64,000 bases of DNA, taken from the NCBI GenBank assembly GCA_963575645.1, contig OY754467.1, positions 25,664,501 through 25,728,500 of the forward strand, in the 5' to 3' direction. Shown here piece after piece: positions 25,231-39,300 of the stretch (its first letter is position 1; each line of letters opens with the position of its first letter). The notes below the pieces were generated by a model, which did no database searches, was not told the DNA's origin, and saw only the letters and a list, made by a program, of their open reading frames with translations. The DNA is from Xanthostigma xanthostigma. Lineage: Eukaryota > Arthropoda > Insecta > Raphidioptera > Raphidiidae. Position numbers and translations under genes: made by a program.

Positions 25231-28200
25231 AAAGCAATTTTGCCTATAAGGACTCATTTGCCCCTAATTGTCATAAAGCATGTAAAAACTGCTTGTATGC
25301 GTTAAAATAATGTATAATATGCAGTTTGCATTTTCTTATGAGAGAATGATCCAAACCTGAATGTTATAGTGAAAATAGACTTACCTTTGTAAAATAAAGC
25401 AATTTTGCCTATAAGGACTCATTTGCACGCAATTGTCGTGAAGCATGTAAAAACTGCTTGTCTGCGTTAAAATAATGGTTAATATGCAGTTTGCATTTTC
25501 TTATGAGAGAATGATCCAAACCTAAATGTTATAGTGTAAATAGACTTACCCTCATGAAATAAAGCAATTTTGCCTATAAAGACTCATTTGCACCTAATTG
25601 TCATTGAGCATGTAAAAACTGCTTGTATGCGTTAAAATGATAGTAAATATGCGGTTTGCATTTTCTTATGAGAGAATGATCCAAACCTGAATGTTATAGT
25701 GTAAATAGTCTTACCCTCTTGTAATAAAGCAATTTTGCCTATAAGGAGTCATTTGCACCTAATTGTCATAAAGCTTGTAAAAACTGCTTGTATGCGTTAA
25801 AATAATAGTTAATATGCAGTTTGCATTTTCTTAGGAGAGAATGATCTAAACCTGAATGTTATAGTTTAAGTAAACTAACCTTTGTAAAATAAAGCAATTT
25901 TGCCTATATAGACTCATTTGCCCCTAATTGTCATAAAGCATGTAAAAACTGCATGTATGCGTTAAAATAATGGTTAATATGCAGTTTGCATTTTCTTATG
26001 AGAGAATGATCCAAACCAGAATGTTTTAGTGTAAATAGACTTACCTTTGTAAAATAAAGCAATTTTGCCTATAAGGACTCATTTGCACGCAATTGTCGTG
26101 AAGCATGTAAAAACTGCTTGTCTGCGTGAAAATGATAGTAAATATGCAGTTTGCATTTTCTTATGAGAGAATGATCCAGACCTGAATGTTATAGTGTAAA
26201 TAGACTTACCCTCATGAAATAAAGCAATTTTGCCTATAAAGACTCATTTGCACCTAATTGTCGTAAAGCATGTAAAAACTGCTTGTCTGCGTTTAAATAA
26301 TGGTTAATATGCAGTTTGCATTTTCTTATGAGATCCAAACCTGAATGTTATAGTGTAAATAGACTTACCCTCATGAAATAAAGCAATTTTGCCTATAAAG
26401 ACTCATTTGTACCTAATTGTCGTAAAGTATGTTAAAACTGCTTGTATGCGTTAAAATAATGGTTAATATAAAGTTTGCATTTTCTTATGAGAGAATGATC
26501 CAAACCTGAATGTTATAGTGTTAATAGACTTACCTTCATGAAATAAAGCAATTTTGCCTATAAGGACTCATTTGCCCCTAATTGTCATAAAGCATGTAAA
26601 AACTGCTTGTCTGCGTTAAAATAATGGTTAATATGCAGTTTGCATTTTCTTATGAGAAAATGATCCAAACCTGAATGTTATAGTGAAAGTAGACTAACCT
26701 TTGTGAAATAAAACAATTTTGCCTTTAGGGACTTATTTCCACTTAATTGTCGTAAAACATGTGAAAACTGCTTGTCTGCGTGAAAATGATAGTAAATATG
26801 CAGTTTGCATTTTCTTATGAGAGAATGATCCAAAACTGAATGTTATAGTGTAAATAGACTAACCCTCATGAAATAAAGCACTTTTGCCTATAAGGACTCA
26901 TTTGCACTTAATTGTCGTAAAGCATGTAAAAACTGCTTGTCAGCGTTAAAATAATTGTTAATATGCAGTTTGCATTTTCTTATGAGAGAATGATCCAAAC
27001 CTGAATGTTATAGTGTAAATAGACTTACCATCATGAAATAAAGCAATTTTGCCCGTAAGGACTCATTTGCACCTAATTGTCATAAAGCTTGTAAAAACTG
27101 CTTGTATGCGTTAATGATTAGTTAATATGCAGTTTGCATTTTCTTATAAGAGAATGATCTAAACCTGAATGTTATAGTTTAAAAAAACTTACCTTTGTAA
27201 AATAAAGCAATTTTGCCTATATAGACATATTTGCCCCTAATTGTCATTAAGCATGTAAAAACTGCTTGTATGCGTGAAAATAATGGTTAATATGCAGTTT
27301 GCATTTTCTTATGAGAGAATGATCCAAAACTGAATGTTATAGTGTAAATAGACTTACCTTTGTAAAATAAAGCAATTTTGCCTATAAGGACTCATTTGCA
27401 CGAAATTGTCGTGAAGCATGTAAAAACTGCTTGTCTGCGTGAAAATGATAGTAAATATGCAGTTTGCATTTTATTATGAGAGAATGATCCAAACCTGAAT
27501 ATTATAGTGTAAATAGACTTACCCTCATGAAATAAAGCAATTTTGCTTATAAAGACTCATTTGCACCTAATGGTCGTAAAGCATGTAAAAACTGCTTGTC
27601 TGCGTTTAAATAATGGTTAATATGCAGTTTGCATTTTCTTATGAGATATTGATCCAAACCGGAATGTTATAGTGTAAATAGACTTACCCTCATGATATAA
27701 AGCAATTTTGCCTATAAAGACTCATTTGCACCTAATTGTCGTAAAGTATGTAAAAACTGCTTGTATGCGTTAAAATAATGGTTAATATGCAGTTTGCATT
27801 TTCTTATGAGAGAATGATCCAAACCTGCATGTTATAGTGTAAATAGACTTACCTTCATGAAATAAAGCAATTTTGCCTATAAGGACTCATTTGCCCCTAA
27901 TTGTCATAAAGCATGTAAAAACTGCTTATCAGCGTTAAAATAATGGTTAATATGCAGTTTGCATTTTCTTATGAGAGAATGATCCAAACCTGAATGTTAT
28001 AGTGTAAATAGACTTATCTTCATTAAATAAAGCAATTTTGCCTATAAGGACTCATTTGCACGCAATTGTCGTGAAGCATGTAAAAACTGCTTGTCTGCGT
28101 TAAAATAATGGTTAATATACAGTTTGCATTTTCTTATGAGAGAATGATCCAAACCTGAATGTTATAGTGTAAATAGACTTACCCTCAGGAAATAAAGCAA

Positions 28201-28689
28201 TTTTGCCTATAAAGACTCATTTGCACCTAATTGTCATAAAGCATGTAAAAACTGCTTGTATGTGTTAAAATGATAGTAAATATGCAGTTTGCATTTTCTT
28301 ATGAAAGAATGATCCAAACCTGAATGGTATAGTGTAAATAGTCTTACCCTCTTGAAATAAAGCAATTTTGCCTATAAGGAGTCATTTGCACCTAATTGTC
28401 ATAAAGCTTGTAAAAACTGCTTGTATGCGTTAAAATAATAGTTAATATGCAGTTTGCATTTTCTTATGAGAGAATGATCTAAACCTGAATGTTATAGTTT
28501 AAGTAAACTTACCTTTGTAAAATAAAGCAATTTTGCCTATATAGACTCATTTGCCCCTAATTGTCATAAAGCATGTAAAAACTGCTTGTCTGCGTTTAAA
28601 TAATGGTTAATATATAGTTTGCATTTTCTTATGAGAGAATGATCCAAACCTGAATGGTATAGTCTAAATAGACTTACCCTCATGAAATA
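25231..28689 (+). repeat. 21-monomer tandem duplication, copy A
   Basis: The tgtataatat form at 25,311 recurs at 28,769, and the 6-base-deleted agatccaaac at 26,331 recurs at 29,789, both at offset 3,458 (21 monomers less 7 bases). The copy ends at about 28,690, where copy B starts, so the pair is directly adjacent. Its first part is also found at about 51.7-53.8 kb (offset 26,537) and 61.8-64.0 kb (offset 36,592). A type C monomer is near 26,710. Confidence 0.82.
26325..26340 (+). repeat. Six-base deletion marking a duplicated lineage
   Basis: The usual atgagagaatgatcc is reduced to atgagatcc. The same deletion is at 26,331, 29,789, 52,868 and 62,923, each time in the same monomer context (after tctgcgtttaaataatgg and before a tttgtacctaattg monomer). 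It is a clean marker that these four blocks share one ancestor. Confidence 0.85.
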
Positions 28690-31600
28690 AAGCAATTTTG
28701 CCTATAAAGACTCATTTGCCCCTAATTGTCATAAAGCATGTAAAAACTGCTTGTATGCGTTAAAATAATGTATAATATGCAGTTTAAATTTTCTTATGAG
28801 AGAAGGATCCAAACCTGAATGTTATAGTGAAAATAGACTTACCTTTGTAAAATAAAGCAATTTTGCCTATAAGGACTCATTTGCACGCAATTGTCGTGAA
28901 GCATGTAAAAACTGCTTGTCTGCGTTAAAATAATGGTTAATATGCAGTTTGCATTTTCTTATGAGAGAATGATCCAAACCTGAATGTTATAGTGTAAATA
29001 GACTTACCCTCATGAAATAAAGCAATTTTGCCTATAAAGACTCATTTGCACCTAATTGTCATAAAGCATGTAAAAACTGCTTGTATGCGTTAAAATGATA
29101 GTAAATATGCAGTTTGCATTTTCTTATGAGAGAATGATCCAAACCTGAATGTTATAGTGTAAATAGTCTTACCCTCTTGTAATAAAGCAATTTTGCCTAT
29201 AAGGAGTCATTTGCACCTAATTGTCATAAAGCTTGTAAAAACTGCTTGTATGCGTTAAAATAATAGTTAATATGCAGTTTGCATTTTCTTAGGAGAGAAT
29301 GATCTAAACCTGAATGTTATAGTTTAAGTAAACTAACCTTTGTAAAATAAAGCAATTTTGCCTATATAGACTCATTTGCCCCTAATTGTCATAAAGCATG
29401 TAAAAACTGCATGTATGCGTTAAAATAATGGTTAATATGCAGTTTGCATTTTCTTATGAGAGAATGATCCAAACCAGAATGTTATAGTGTAAATAGACTT
29501 ACCTTTGTAAAATAAAGCAATTTTGCCTATAAGGACTCATTTGCACGCAATTGTCGTGAAGCATGTAAAAACTGCTTGTCTGCGTGAAAATGATAGTAAA
29601 TATGCAGTTTGCATTTTCTTATGAGAGAATGATCCAAACCTAAATGTTATAGTGTAAATAGACTTACCCTAATGAAATAAAGCAATTTTGCCTATAAAGA
29701 CTCATTTGCACCTAATTGTCGTAAAGCATGTAAAAACTGCTTGTCTGCGTTTAAATAATGGTTAATATGCAGTTTGCATTTTCTTATGAGATCCAAACCT
29801 GAATGTTATAGTGTAAATAGACTTACCCTCATGAAATAAAGCAATTTTGCCTATAAAGACTCATTTGTACCTAATTGTCGTAAAGTATGTTAAAACTGCT
29901 TGTATGCGTTAAAATAATGGTTAATATGCAGTTTGCATTTTCTTATGAGAGAATGATCCAAACCTGAATGTTATAGTGTAAATAGACCTACCTTCATGAA
30001 ATAAAGCAATTTTGCCTATAAGGACTCATTTGCCCCTAATTGTCATAAAGCATGTAAAAACTGCTTGTCTGCGTTAAAATAATGGTTAATATGCAGTTTG
30101 CATTTTCTTATGAGAAAATGATCCAAACCTGAATGGTATAGTGAAAGTAGACTAACCTTTGTGAAATAAAACAATTTTGCCTTTAGGGACTTATTTTTAC
30201 TTAATTGTCGTAAAACATGTGAAAACTGCTTGTCTGCGTGAAAATGATAGTAAATATGCAGTTTGCATTTTCTTATGAGAGAATGATCCAAGACTGAATG
30301 TTATAGTGTAAATAGACTAACCCTCATGAAATAAAGCACTTTTGCCTATAAGGACTCATTTGCACTTAATTGTCGTAAAGCATGTAAAAACTGCTTGTCA
30401 GCGTTAAAATAATTGTTAATATGCAGTTTGCATTTTCTTATGAGAGAATGATCCAAACCTGAATGTTATAGTGTAAATAGATTTACCTTCATGAAATAAA
30501 GCAATTTTGCCTATAAAGACTCATTCGCACCTAATTGTCATAAAGCATGTAAAAACTGCTTGTATGCGTTAAAATGATAGTAAATATGCAGTTTATATTT
30601 TCCAATGAGAGAATGATCCAAACCTGAATGTTATAGTGTAAATAGACTTACCATCATGAAATAAAGCAATTTTGCCCGTAAGGACTCATTTGCACCTAAT
30701 TGTCATAAAGCTTGTAAAAACTGCTTGTATGCGTTAAATATTAGTTAATATGCAGTTTGCATTTTCTTATAAGAGAATGATCTAAACCTGAATGTTATAG
30801 TTTAAAAAAACTTACCTTTGTAAAATAAAGCAATTTTGCCTATATAGACATATTTGCCCCTAATTGTCATTAAGCATGTAAAAACTGCTTGTATGCGTTA
30901 AAATAATGGTTAATATGCAGTTTGCATTTTCTTATGAGAGAATGATCCAAACCTGAATGTTATAGTGTAAATAGACTTACCTTTGTAAAATAAAGCAATT
31001 TTGCCTATAAGGACTCATTTGCACAAAATTGTCGTGAAGCATGTAAAAACTGCTTGTCTGCGTGAAAATGATAGTAAATATGCAGTTTGCATTTTATTAT
31101 GAGAGAATGATCCAAACCTGAATATTATAGTGTAAATAGACTTACCCTCATGAAATAAAGCAATTTTGCTTATAAAGACTCATTTGCACCTAATGGTCGT
31201 AAAGCATGTAAAAACTGCTTGTCTGCGTTTAAATAATGGTTAATATGCAGTTTGCATTTTCTTATGAGAGAATGATCCAAACCTGAATGTTATAGTGTAA
31301 ATAGACTTACCCTCATGATATAAAGCAATTTTGCCTATAAAGACTCATTTGCACCTAATTGTCGTAAAGTATGTAAAAACTGCTTGTATGCGTTAAAATA
31401 ATGGTTAATATGCAGTTTGCATTTTCTTATGAGAGAATGATCCAAACCTGCATGTTATAGTGTAAATAGAGTTACATCATGAAATAAAGCAATTTTGCCT
31501 ATAAGGACTCATTTGCCCCTAATTGTCATAAAGCATGTAAAAACTGCTTATCAGCGTTAAAATAATGGTTAATATGCAGTTTGCATTTTCTTATGAGAGA

Positions 31601-32650
31601 ATGATCCAAACCTGAATGTTATAGTGTAAATAGACTTACCTTCATTAAATAAAGCAATTTTGCCTATAAGGACTCATTTGTCCCTAATTGTCATAACGCA
31701 TGTAAAAACTGCTTGTATGCTTTAAAATAATGTATAATATGCAGTTTGCATTTTCTTATGAAAGAATGATCCAAACCTGAATGTTATAGTGAAAATAGAC
31801 TTACCTTTGTAAAATAAAGCAATTTTGCCTATAAGGACTCATTTGCACGCAATTGTCGTGAAGCATGTAAAAACTGCTTGTCTGCGTTAAAATAATGGTT
31901 AATATACAGTTTGCATTTTCTTATGAGAGAATGATCCAAACCTGAATGTTATAGTGTAAATAGACTTACCCTCATGAAATAAAGCAATTTTGCCTATAAA
32001 GACTCATTTGCACCTAATTGTCATAAAGCATGTAAAAATTGCTTGTATGCGTTAAAATGATAGTAAATATGCAGTTTGCATTTTCTTATGAAAGAATGAT
32101 ATAAACCTGAATGGTATAGTGTAAATAATCTTACCCTCTTGAAATAAAGCAATTTTGCCTATAAGGAGTCATTTGCACCTAATTGTCATAAAGCTTGTAA
32201 AAACTGCTTGTATGCGTTAAAATAATAGTTAATATGCAGTTTGCATTTTCTTATGAGAGAATGATCTAAACCTGAATGTTATAGTTTAAGTAAACTTACC
32301 TTTGTAAAATAAAGCAATTTTGCCTATATAGACTCATTTGCCCCTAATTGTATAAAGCATGTAAAAACTGCTTGTATGCGTTAAAATAATGGTTAATATG
32401 CAGTTTGCATTTTCTTATGAGAGAATGATCCAAACCTGAATGTTATAGTGTAAATAGACTTACCTTTGTAAAATAAAGCAATTTTGCCTATAAGGACTCA
32501 TTTGCACGCAATTGTCGTGAAGCATGTATAAACTGCTTGTCTGCGTTTAAATAATGGTTAATATATAGTTTGCATTTTCTTATGAGAGAATGATCCAAAC
32601 CTGAATGGTATAGTCTAAATAGACTTACCCTCATGAAATAAAGCAATTTT
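28690..32650 (+). repeat. 21-monomer tandem duplication, copy B (three monomers longer)
   Basis: The offset from copy A grows stepwise. It is 3,458 at 29,789; 3,623 at the gcccgtaagg form (27,051 and 30,674) and at tggtcgtaaa (27,571 and 31,194); 3,787 at aatatacagt (28,114 and 31,901); and 3,951 at tatatagttt (28,611 and 32,562). Each step is one monomer. The added monomers lie at about 30,480-30,650 (tcattcgcac, then tttatattttccaatg), about 31,680-31,840 (tgtccctaattgtcataacg) and within about 32,340-32,520. The type C monomer near 30,180 is slightly altered, with tttttacttaattg. Confidence 0.78.
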
Positions 32651-33590
32651 GCCTATAAAGACTCATTTGCACCTTATTGTCGTAAAGTATGTAAAAACTG
32701 CTTGTATGCGTTAAAATAATGGTTAATATGCAGTTGCATTTTCTTATGAGAGACGGATCCAAACCTGAATGTTATAGTGTAAATAGACTTACCTTCATGA
32801 AATAAAGCAATATTGCCTATAAGGACTTATTTGCCCCGAATTGTCATAAAGCATGTAAAAACTGCTTGTCTGCGTTAAAATAATGGTTAATATGCAGTTT
32901 GCATTTTCTTATGAGAAAATGATCCAAACCTGAATGTTATAGTGAAAGTAGACTAACCTTTGTGAAATAAAACAATTTTGCCTTTAGGGACTTATTTCCA
33001 CCTAATTGTCGTAAAACATGTGAAAACTGCTTGTCTGCGTGAAAATGATAGTAAATAAGCAGTTTGCATTTTCTTATGAGAGAATGATCCAAAACTGAAT
33101 GTTATAGTGTAAATAGACTTACCCTCATGAAATAAAGCACTTTTGCCTATAAGGACTCATTTGCACCTAATTGTCGTAAAGCATGTAAAAACTGCTTGTC
33201 AGCGTTAAAATAATTGTTAATATGCAGTTTGCATTTTCTTATGAGAGAATGATCCAAACCTGAATGTTATAAAGTAAATAGATTTACCTTCATGAAATAA
33301 AGCAATTTTGCCTATAAAGACTCATTTGCACCTAATTGTCATAAAGCATGTAAAAACTGCTTGTATGCGTTAAAATGATAGTAAATATGCAGTTTATATT
33401 TTCTTATGAGAGAATGATCCAAACCTGAATGTTATAGTGTAAATAGACTTACCCTCATGAAATAAAGCAATTTTGCCGATAAAGACTCATTTGCACCTAA
33501 TTGTCGTAAAGCATGTAAAAACTGCTTGTCTGCGTTTAAATAATGGTTAATATGCAGTTTGCATTTTCTTATGAGAGAATGATCCAAACC
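32170..33590 (+). repeat. 17-monomer-offset duplicate, copy A
   Basis: The one-base-deleted tgtataaagc at 32,349 recurs at 35,151, and cagttgcatt at 32,731 recurs at 35,533, both at offset 2,802 (17 monomers less 3 bases). Copy A overlaps the tail of the preceding 21-monomer duplication, so the two events are nested. It includes a type C monomer near 32,970. Matching ends at about 33,590, where this copy turns to tcttaccctcttg and the other to cttaccttcatg. Confidence 0.75.
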
Positions 33591-34969
33591 TGAATGTTAT
33601 AGTGTAAATAGTCTTACCCTCTTGAAATAAAGCAATTTTGCCTATAAGGAGTCATTTGCACCTAATTGTCATAAAGCTTGTAAAAACTGCTTGTATGCGT
33701 TAAAAAAATAGTTAATATGCAGTTTGCATTTTCTTATGCGAGAATGATCTAAACCTGAATGTTATAGTTTAAGTAAACTTACCTTTGTAAAATAAAGCAA
33801 TTTTGCCTATATAGACTCATTTGCCCCTAATTGTCATAAAGCATGTAAAAACTGCTTGTATGCGTTAAAATAATGCTTAATATGCAGTTTGCATTTTCCT
33901 ATGAGAGAATGATCCAAACCTGAATGTTATAGTGAAAGTAGACTTACCTTTGTGAAATAAAACAATTCGCCTTTAAGGACTCATTTGCACCTAATTGTCG
34001 TAAAGCATGTAAAAACTGCTTGTCAGCGTAAAAATAATGGTTAATATGCAGTTTGCATTTTCTTATGAGAGAATGATCCAAACCTGAATGTTATAGTGTA
34101 AATAGATTTACCTTAATGAAATAAAGCAATTTTGCCTATAAGGACTCATTTGCCCCTAATTGTCATAAAGCATGTAAAAACTGCTTGTATGCGTTAAAAT
34201 AATGGTTAATATGCAGTTTGCATTTTCTTATGAGAAAATGATCCAAACCTGAATGTTATAGTGAAAATAGACTTTCCTTTGTAAAATAGCGCAATTTTGC
34301 CTATAAGGACTCATTTGCACGCAATTGTCGTGAAGCATGTAAAAACTGCTTGTCTGCGTTAAAATAATGGTTAATATGCAGTTTGCATTTTCTTATGAGA
34401 AAATGATCCAAACCTGAATGTTATAGTGAAAGTAGTTAACCTTTGTAAATATAATACAATTTTGCCTTTAGGGACTTATTTCCACCTAATTGTCGTAAAA
34501 CATGTGAAAACTGCTTGTCTGCGTGAAAATGATAGTAAAGATGCAGTTTGCATTTTCTTATGAGAGAATGATCTAAAACTGAATGTTATAGTGTAAATAG
34601 ACTTACCCTCATGAAATAAAGCACTTTTGCCTATAAGGACTCATTTGCACCTAATTGTCGTAAAGCATGTTAAAACTGCTTGTCAGCGTTAAAATAATTG
34701 TTTATATGCAGTTTGCATTTTCTTATGAGAGAATGATCCAAACCTGAATGTTATAGTGTAAATAGATTTACCTTCATGAAATAAAGCAATTTTGCCTATA
34801 GGGACTCATTTGCCCCTAATTGTCATAAAGCATGTAAAAACTGCTTGTCAGCGTTAAAATGATAGTAAATATGCAGTTTATATTTTCTTATGAGAGAATG
34901 ATCCAAACCTGAATGTTATAGTGTAAATAGACTTACCATCATGAAATAAAGCAATTTTGCCTGTAAGGA
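33591..34969 (+). repeat. Satellite spacer sharing pieces with 37.5-38.8 kb
   Basis: The three-base-deleted aacaattcgcc at 33,961 recurs at 38,412 and 46,493. The agtagttaac form at 34,431 recurs at 37,564. These two offsets (4,451 and 3,133) differ, and the partner pieces are in the opposite order along the array, so the two parts were brought together by separate rearrangements. A HindIII trimer sits at about 33,620-33,940 and a type C monomer near 34,460. Confidence 0.65.
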
Positions 34970-36395
34970 CTCATTTGCACCTAATTGTCATAAAGCTTGT
35001 AAAAACTGCTTGTATGCGTTAAAATAATAGTTAATATGCAGTTTGCATTTTCTTATGAGAGAATGATCTAAACCTGAATGTTATAGTTTGAGTAAACTTA
35101 CCTTTGTAAAATAAAGCAATTTTGCCTATATAGACTCATTTGCCCCTAATTGTATAAAGCATGTAAAAACTGCTTGTATGCGTTAAAATAATGGTTAATA
35201 TGCAGTTTGCATTTTCTTATGAGAGAATGATCCAAACCTGAATGTTATAGTGTAAATAGACTTACCTTTGTAAAATAAAGCAATTTTGCCTATAAGGACT
35301 CATTTGCACGCAATTGTCGTGAAGCATGTATAAACTGCTTGTCTGCGTTTAAATAATGGTTAATATATAGTTTGCATTTTCTTATGAGAGAATGATCCAA
35401 ACCTGAATGGTATAGTCTAAATAGACTTACCCTCATGAAATAAAGCAATTTTGCCTATAAAGACTCATTTGCACCTTATTGTCGTAAAGTATGTAAAAAC
35501 TGCTTGTATGCGTTAAAATAATGGTTAATATGCAGTTGCATTTTCTTATGAGAGAATGATCCAAACCTGAATGTTATAGTGTAAATAGACTTACCTTCAT
35601 GAAATAAAGCAATTTTGCCTATAAGGACTCATTTGCCCCTAATTGTCATAAAGCATGTAAAAACTGCTTGTCTGCGTTAAAATAATGGTTAATATGCAGT
35701 TTGCATTTTCTTATAAGAAAATGATCCAAACCTGAATGTTATAGTGAAAGTAGACTAACCTTTGTGAAATAAAACAATTTTGCCTTTAGGGACTTATTTC
35801 CACCTAATTGTCGTAAAACATGTGAAAACTGCTTGTCTGCGTGAAAATGATAGTAAATATGCAGTTTGCATTTTCTTATGAGAGAATGATCCAAAACTGA
35901 ATGTTATAGTGTAAATAGACTTACCCTCATGAAATAAAGCACTTTTGCCTATAAGGACTCATTTGCACCTAATTGTCGTAAAGCATGTAAAAACTGCTTG
36001 TCAGCGTTAAAATAATTGTTAATATGCAGTTTGCATTTTCTTATGAGTGAATGATCCAAACCTGAATGTTATAGTGTAAATAGATTTACCTTCATGAAAT
36101 AAAGCAATTTTGCCTATAAAGACTCATTTGCACCTAATTGTCATAAAGCATGTAAAAACTGCTTATATGCGTTAAAATGATAGTAAATATGCAGTTTATA
36201 TTTTCTTATGAGAGAATGATCCAAACCTGAATGTTATAGTGTAAATAGACTTACCCTCATGAAATAAAGCAATTTTGCCGATAAAGACTCATTTGCACCT
36301 AATTGTCGTAAAGCATGTAAAAACTGCTTGTCTGCGTTTAAATAATGGTTAATATGCAGTTTGCATTTTCTTATGAGAGAATGATCCAAACCTGA
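34970..36395 (+). repeat. 17-monomer-offset duplicate, copy B
   Basis: This is the partner of 32,170-33,590, identified by the shared tgtataaagc (35,151), tatatagttt, aatggtatagtctaaatag and cagttgcatt (35,533) variants. Its second half is also the start of the large 49-monomer block, so this stretch is shared with 43.55-44.5 kb as well. A type C monomer is near 35,780. Confidence 0.75.
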
Positions 36396-39300
36396 ATGTT
36401 ATAGTGTAAATAGACTTACCTTCATGAAATAAAGCAATTTTGCCTATAAGGACTCATTTGCCCCTAATTGTCATAAAGCATGTAAAAACTGCTTGTCTGC
36501 GTTAAAATAATGGTTAATATGCAGTTTGCATTTTCTTTTGATAGAATGATCCAAACCTAAATGTTTTAGTGTAAATAGACTTACCTTCAGGAAATAAAGC
36601 AATTTTGCCTATAGGGACTCATTTGCCCCTAATTGTCATAAAGCATGTAAAAACTGCTTGTCAGCGTTAAAATAATGGTTAATATGCAGTTTGCATTTTC
36701 TTATGAGAGAATGATCCAAACCTGAATGTCATAGTGTAAATAGACTTACCTTCATGTAATAAAGCAATTTTGCCTATAAGGACTCATTTGTCCCTAATTG
36801 TCATAACGCATGTAAAAACTGCTTGTATGCGTTAAAATAATGTATAATATGCAGTTTGCATTTTCTTATGAAAGAATGATCCAAACCTGAATGTTATAGT
36901 GAAAATAGACTTACCTTTGTAAAATAAAGCAATTTTGCCTATAAGGACTCATTTGCACGCAATTGTCGTGAAGCATGTAAAAACTGCTTGTCTGCGTTAA
37001 AATAATGGTTAATATGCAGTTTGAATTTTCTTATGAGAGAATGATCCAAACCTGAATGTTATAGTGTAAATAGACTTACCCTCATGAAATAAAGCAATTT
37101 TGCCTATAAAGACTCATTTGCACCTAATTGTCATAAAGCATGTAAAAACTGCTTGTATGCGTTAAAATTATAGTAAATATGCAGTTTGCATTTTCTTATG
37201 AGAGAATGATCCAAACCTGAATGTTATAGTGTAAATAGTCTAACCCTCATGAAATAAAGCAATTTTGCCTATAAAGACTCATTTGCACCTAATTGTCGTA
37301 AAGCATGTAAAAACTGCTTGTATGCGTTAAAATAATGGTTAATATGCAGATTGTATTTTCTTATGAGAGAATGATCCAAACCTTAATGTTATAGTGTAAA
37401 TAGACTTACCGTTGTAAAATAAAGCAATTTTGCCTACAAGGACTCATTTGCACGCAATTGTCGTGAAGCATGTAAAAACTGCTTGTTTGCGTTAAAATAA
37501 TGGTTAATATGCAGTTTGCATTTTTTTATGAGAAAATGATCCAAACCTGAATGTTATAGTGAAAGTAGTTAACCTTTGTAAATATAATACAATTTTGCCT
37601 TTAGGGACTTATTTCCACCTAATTGTCGTAAAACATGTGAAAACTGCTTGTCTGCGTGAAAATGATAGTAAAGATGCAGTTTGCATTTTCTTATGAGAGA
37701 ATGATCTAAAACTGAATGTTATAGTGTAAATAGACTTACCCTCATGAAATAAAGCACTTTTGCCTATAAGGACTCATTTGCACCTAATTGTCGTAAAGCA
37801 TGTAAAAACTGCTTGTCAGCGTTAAAATAATTGTTAATATGCAGTTTGCATTTTCTTATGAGAGAATGATCCAAACCTGAATGTTATAGTGTAAATAGAT
37901 TTACCTTCATGAAATAAAGCAATTTTGCCTATAGGGACTCAATTGCCCCTAATTGTCATAAAGCATGTAAAAACTGCTTGTCAGCGTTAAAATGATAGTA
38001 AATATGCAGTTTATATTTTCTTATGAGAGAATGATCCAAACCTGAATGTTATAGTGTAAATAGACTTACCATCATGAAATAAAGCAATTTTGCCTGTAAG
38101 GACTCATTTGCACCTAATTGTCATAAAGCTTGTAAAAACTGCTTGTATGCGTTAAATAATAGTTAATATGCAGTTTGCATTTTCTTATGAGAGAATGATC
38201 TAAACCTGAATGTTATTGTTTAAAAAAACTTACCTTTGTAAAATAAAGCAATTTTGCCTATATAGACTCATTTGCCCCTAATTGTCATAAAGCATGTAAA
38301 AACTGCTTGTATGCGTTAAAATAATGGTTAATATGCAGTTTGCATTTTCCTATGAGAGAATGATCCAAACCTGAATGTTATAGTGAAAGTAGACTTACCT
38401 TTGTGAAATAAAACAATTCGCCTTTAAGGACTCATTTGCACCTAATTGTCGTAAAGCATGTAAAAACTGCTTGTCAGCGTAAAAATAATGGTTAATATGC
38501 AGTTTGCATTTTCTTATGAGAGAATGATCCAAACCTGAATGTTATAGTGTAAATAGATTTACCTTAATGAAATAAAGCAATTTTGCCTATAAGGACTCAT
38601 TTGCCCCTAATTGTCATAAAGCATGTAAAAACTGCTTGTATGCGTTAAAATAATGGTTAATATGCAGTTTGCATTTTCTTATGAGAAAATGATCCAAACC
38701 TGAATGTTATAGTGAAAATAGACTTTCCTTTGTAATATAGCGCAATTTTGCCTATAAGGACTCATTTGCACGCAATTGTCGTGAAGCATGTAAAAACTGC
38801 TTGTCTGCGTTAAAATAATGGTTAATATGCAGTTTGCATTTTCCTATGAGAGAATGATCCAAACCTGAATGTAATAGTGTAAATCGACATACTCTCATGA
38901 AATAAAGCAATTTTGCCTATAAAGACTCATTTGCACCTAATTGTCATAAAGCATGTAAAAACTGCTTGTATGCGTTAAAATGATAGTAAATATGCAGTTT
39001 GCATTTTCTTATGAGAGAATGATCTAAACCTGAATGTTATAGTTTAAGTAAACTTACCTTTGTAAAATAAAGCAATTTTGCCTATAAGGACTCATTTGCC
39101 CCTAATTGTCATAAAGCATATAAAAACTGCTTGTATGCGTTAAAATAGTGGTTAATATGCAGTTTGCATTTTGTTATGAGATAATGATCCAAACCTGAAT
39201 ATTATAGTATAAATAGACTTACCTTTGTAAAATAAAGCAATTTTGCCTATAAGGACTCATTTGCACGCAATTGTCGTGAAGCATGTAAAAACTGCTTGTC

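Noticed and set aside
30043-30291. Minus-strand open frame of 82 codons
   Set aside because: Same origin: it runs through about one and a half satellite monomers and repeats its own first residues (KCKLHI) near the C-terminus because of the 55-codon periodicity. Not a gene.
33955-33985. Possible transposon footprint at the aattcgcc monomer
   Set aside because: It is only a three-base shortening within an ordinary monomer, copied at 38,412 and 46,493 by block duplication. There is no inverted repeat or target-site duplication.
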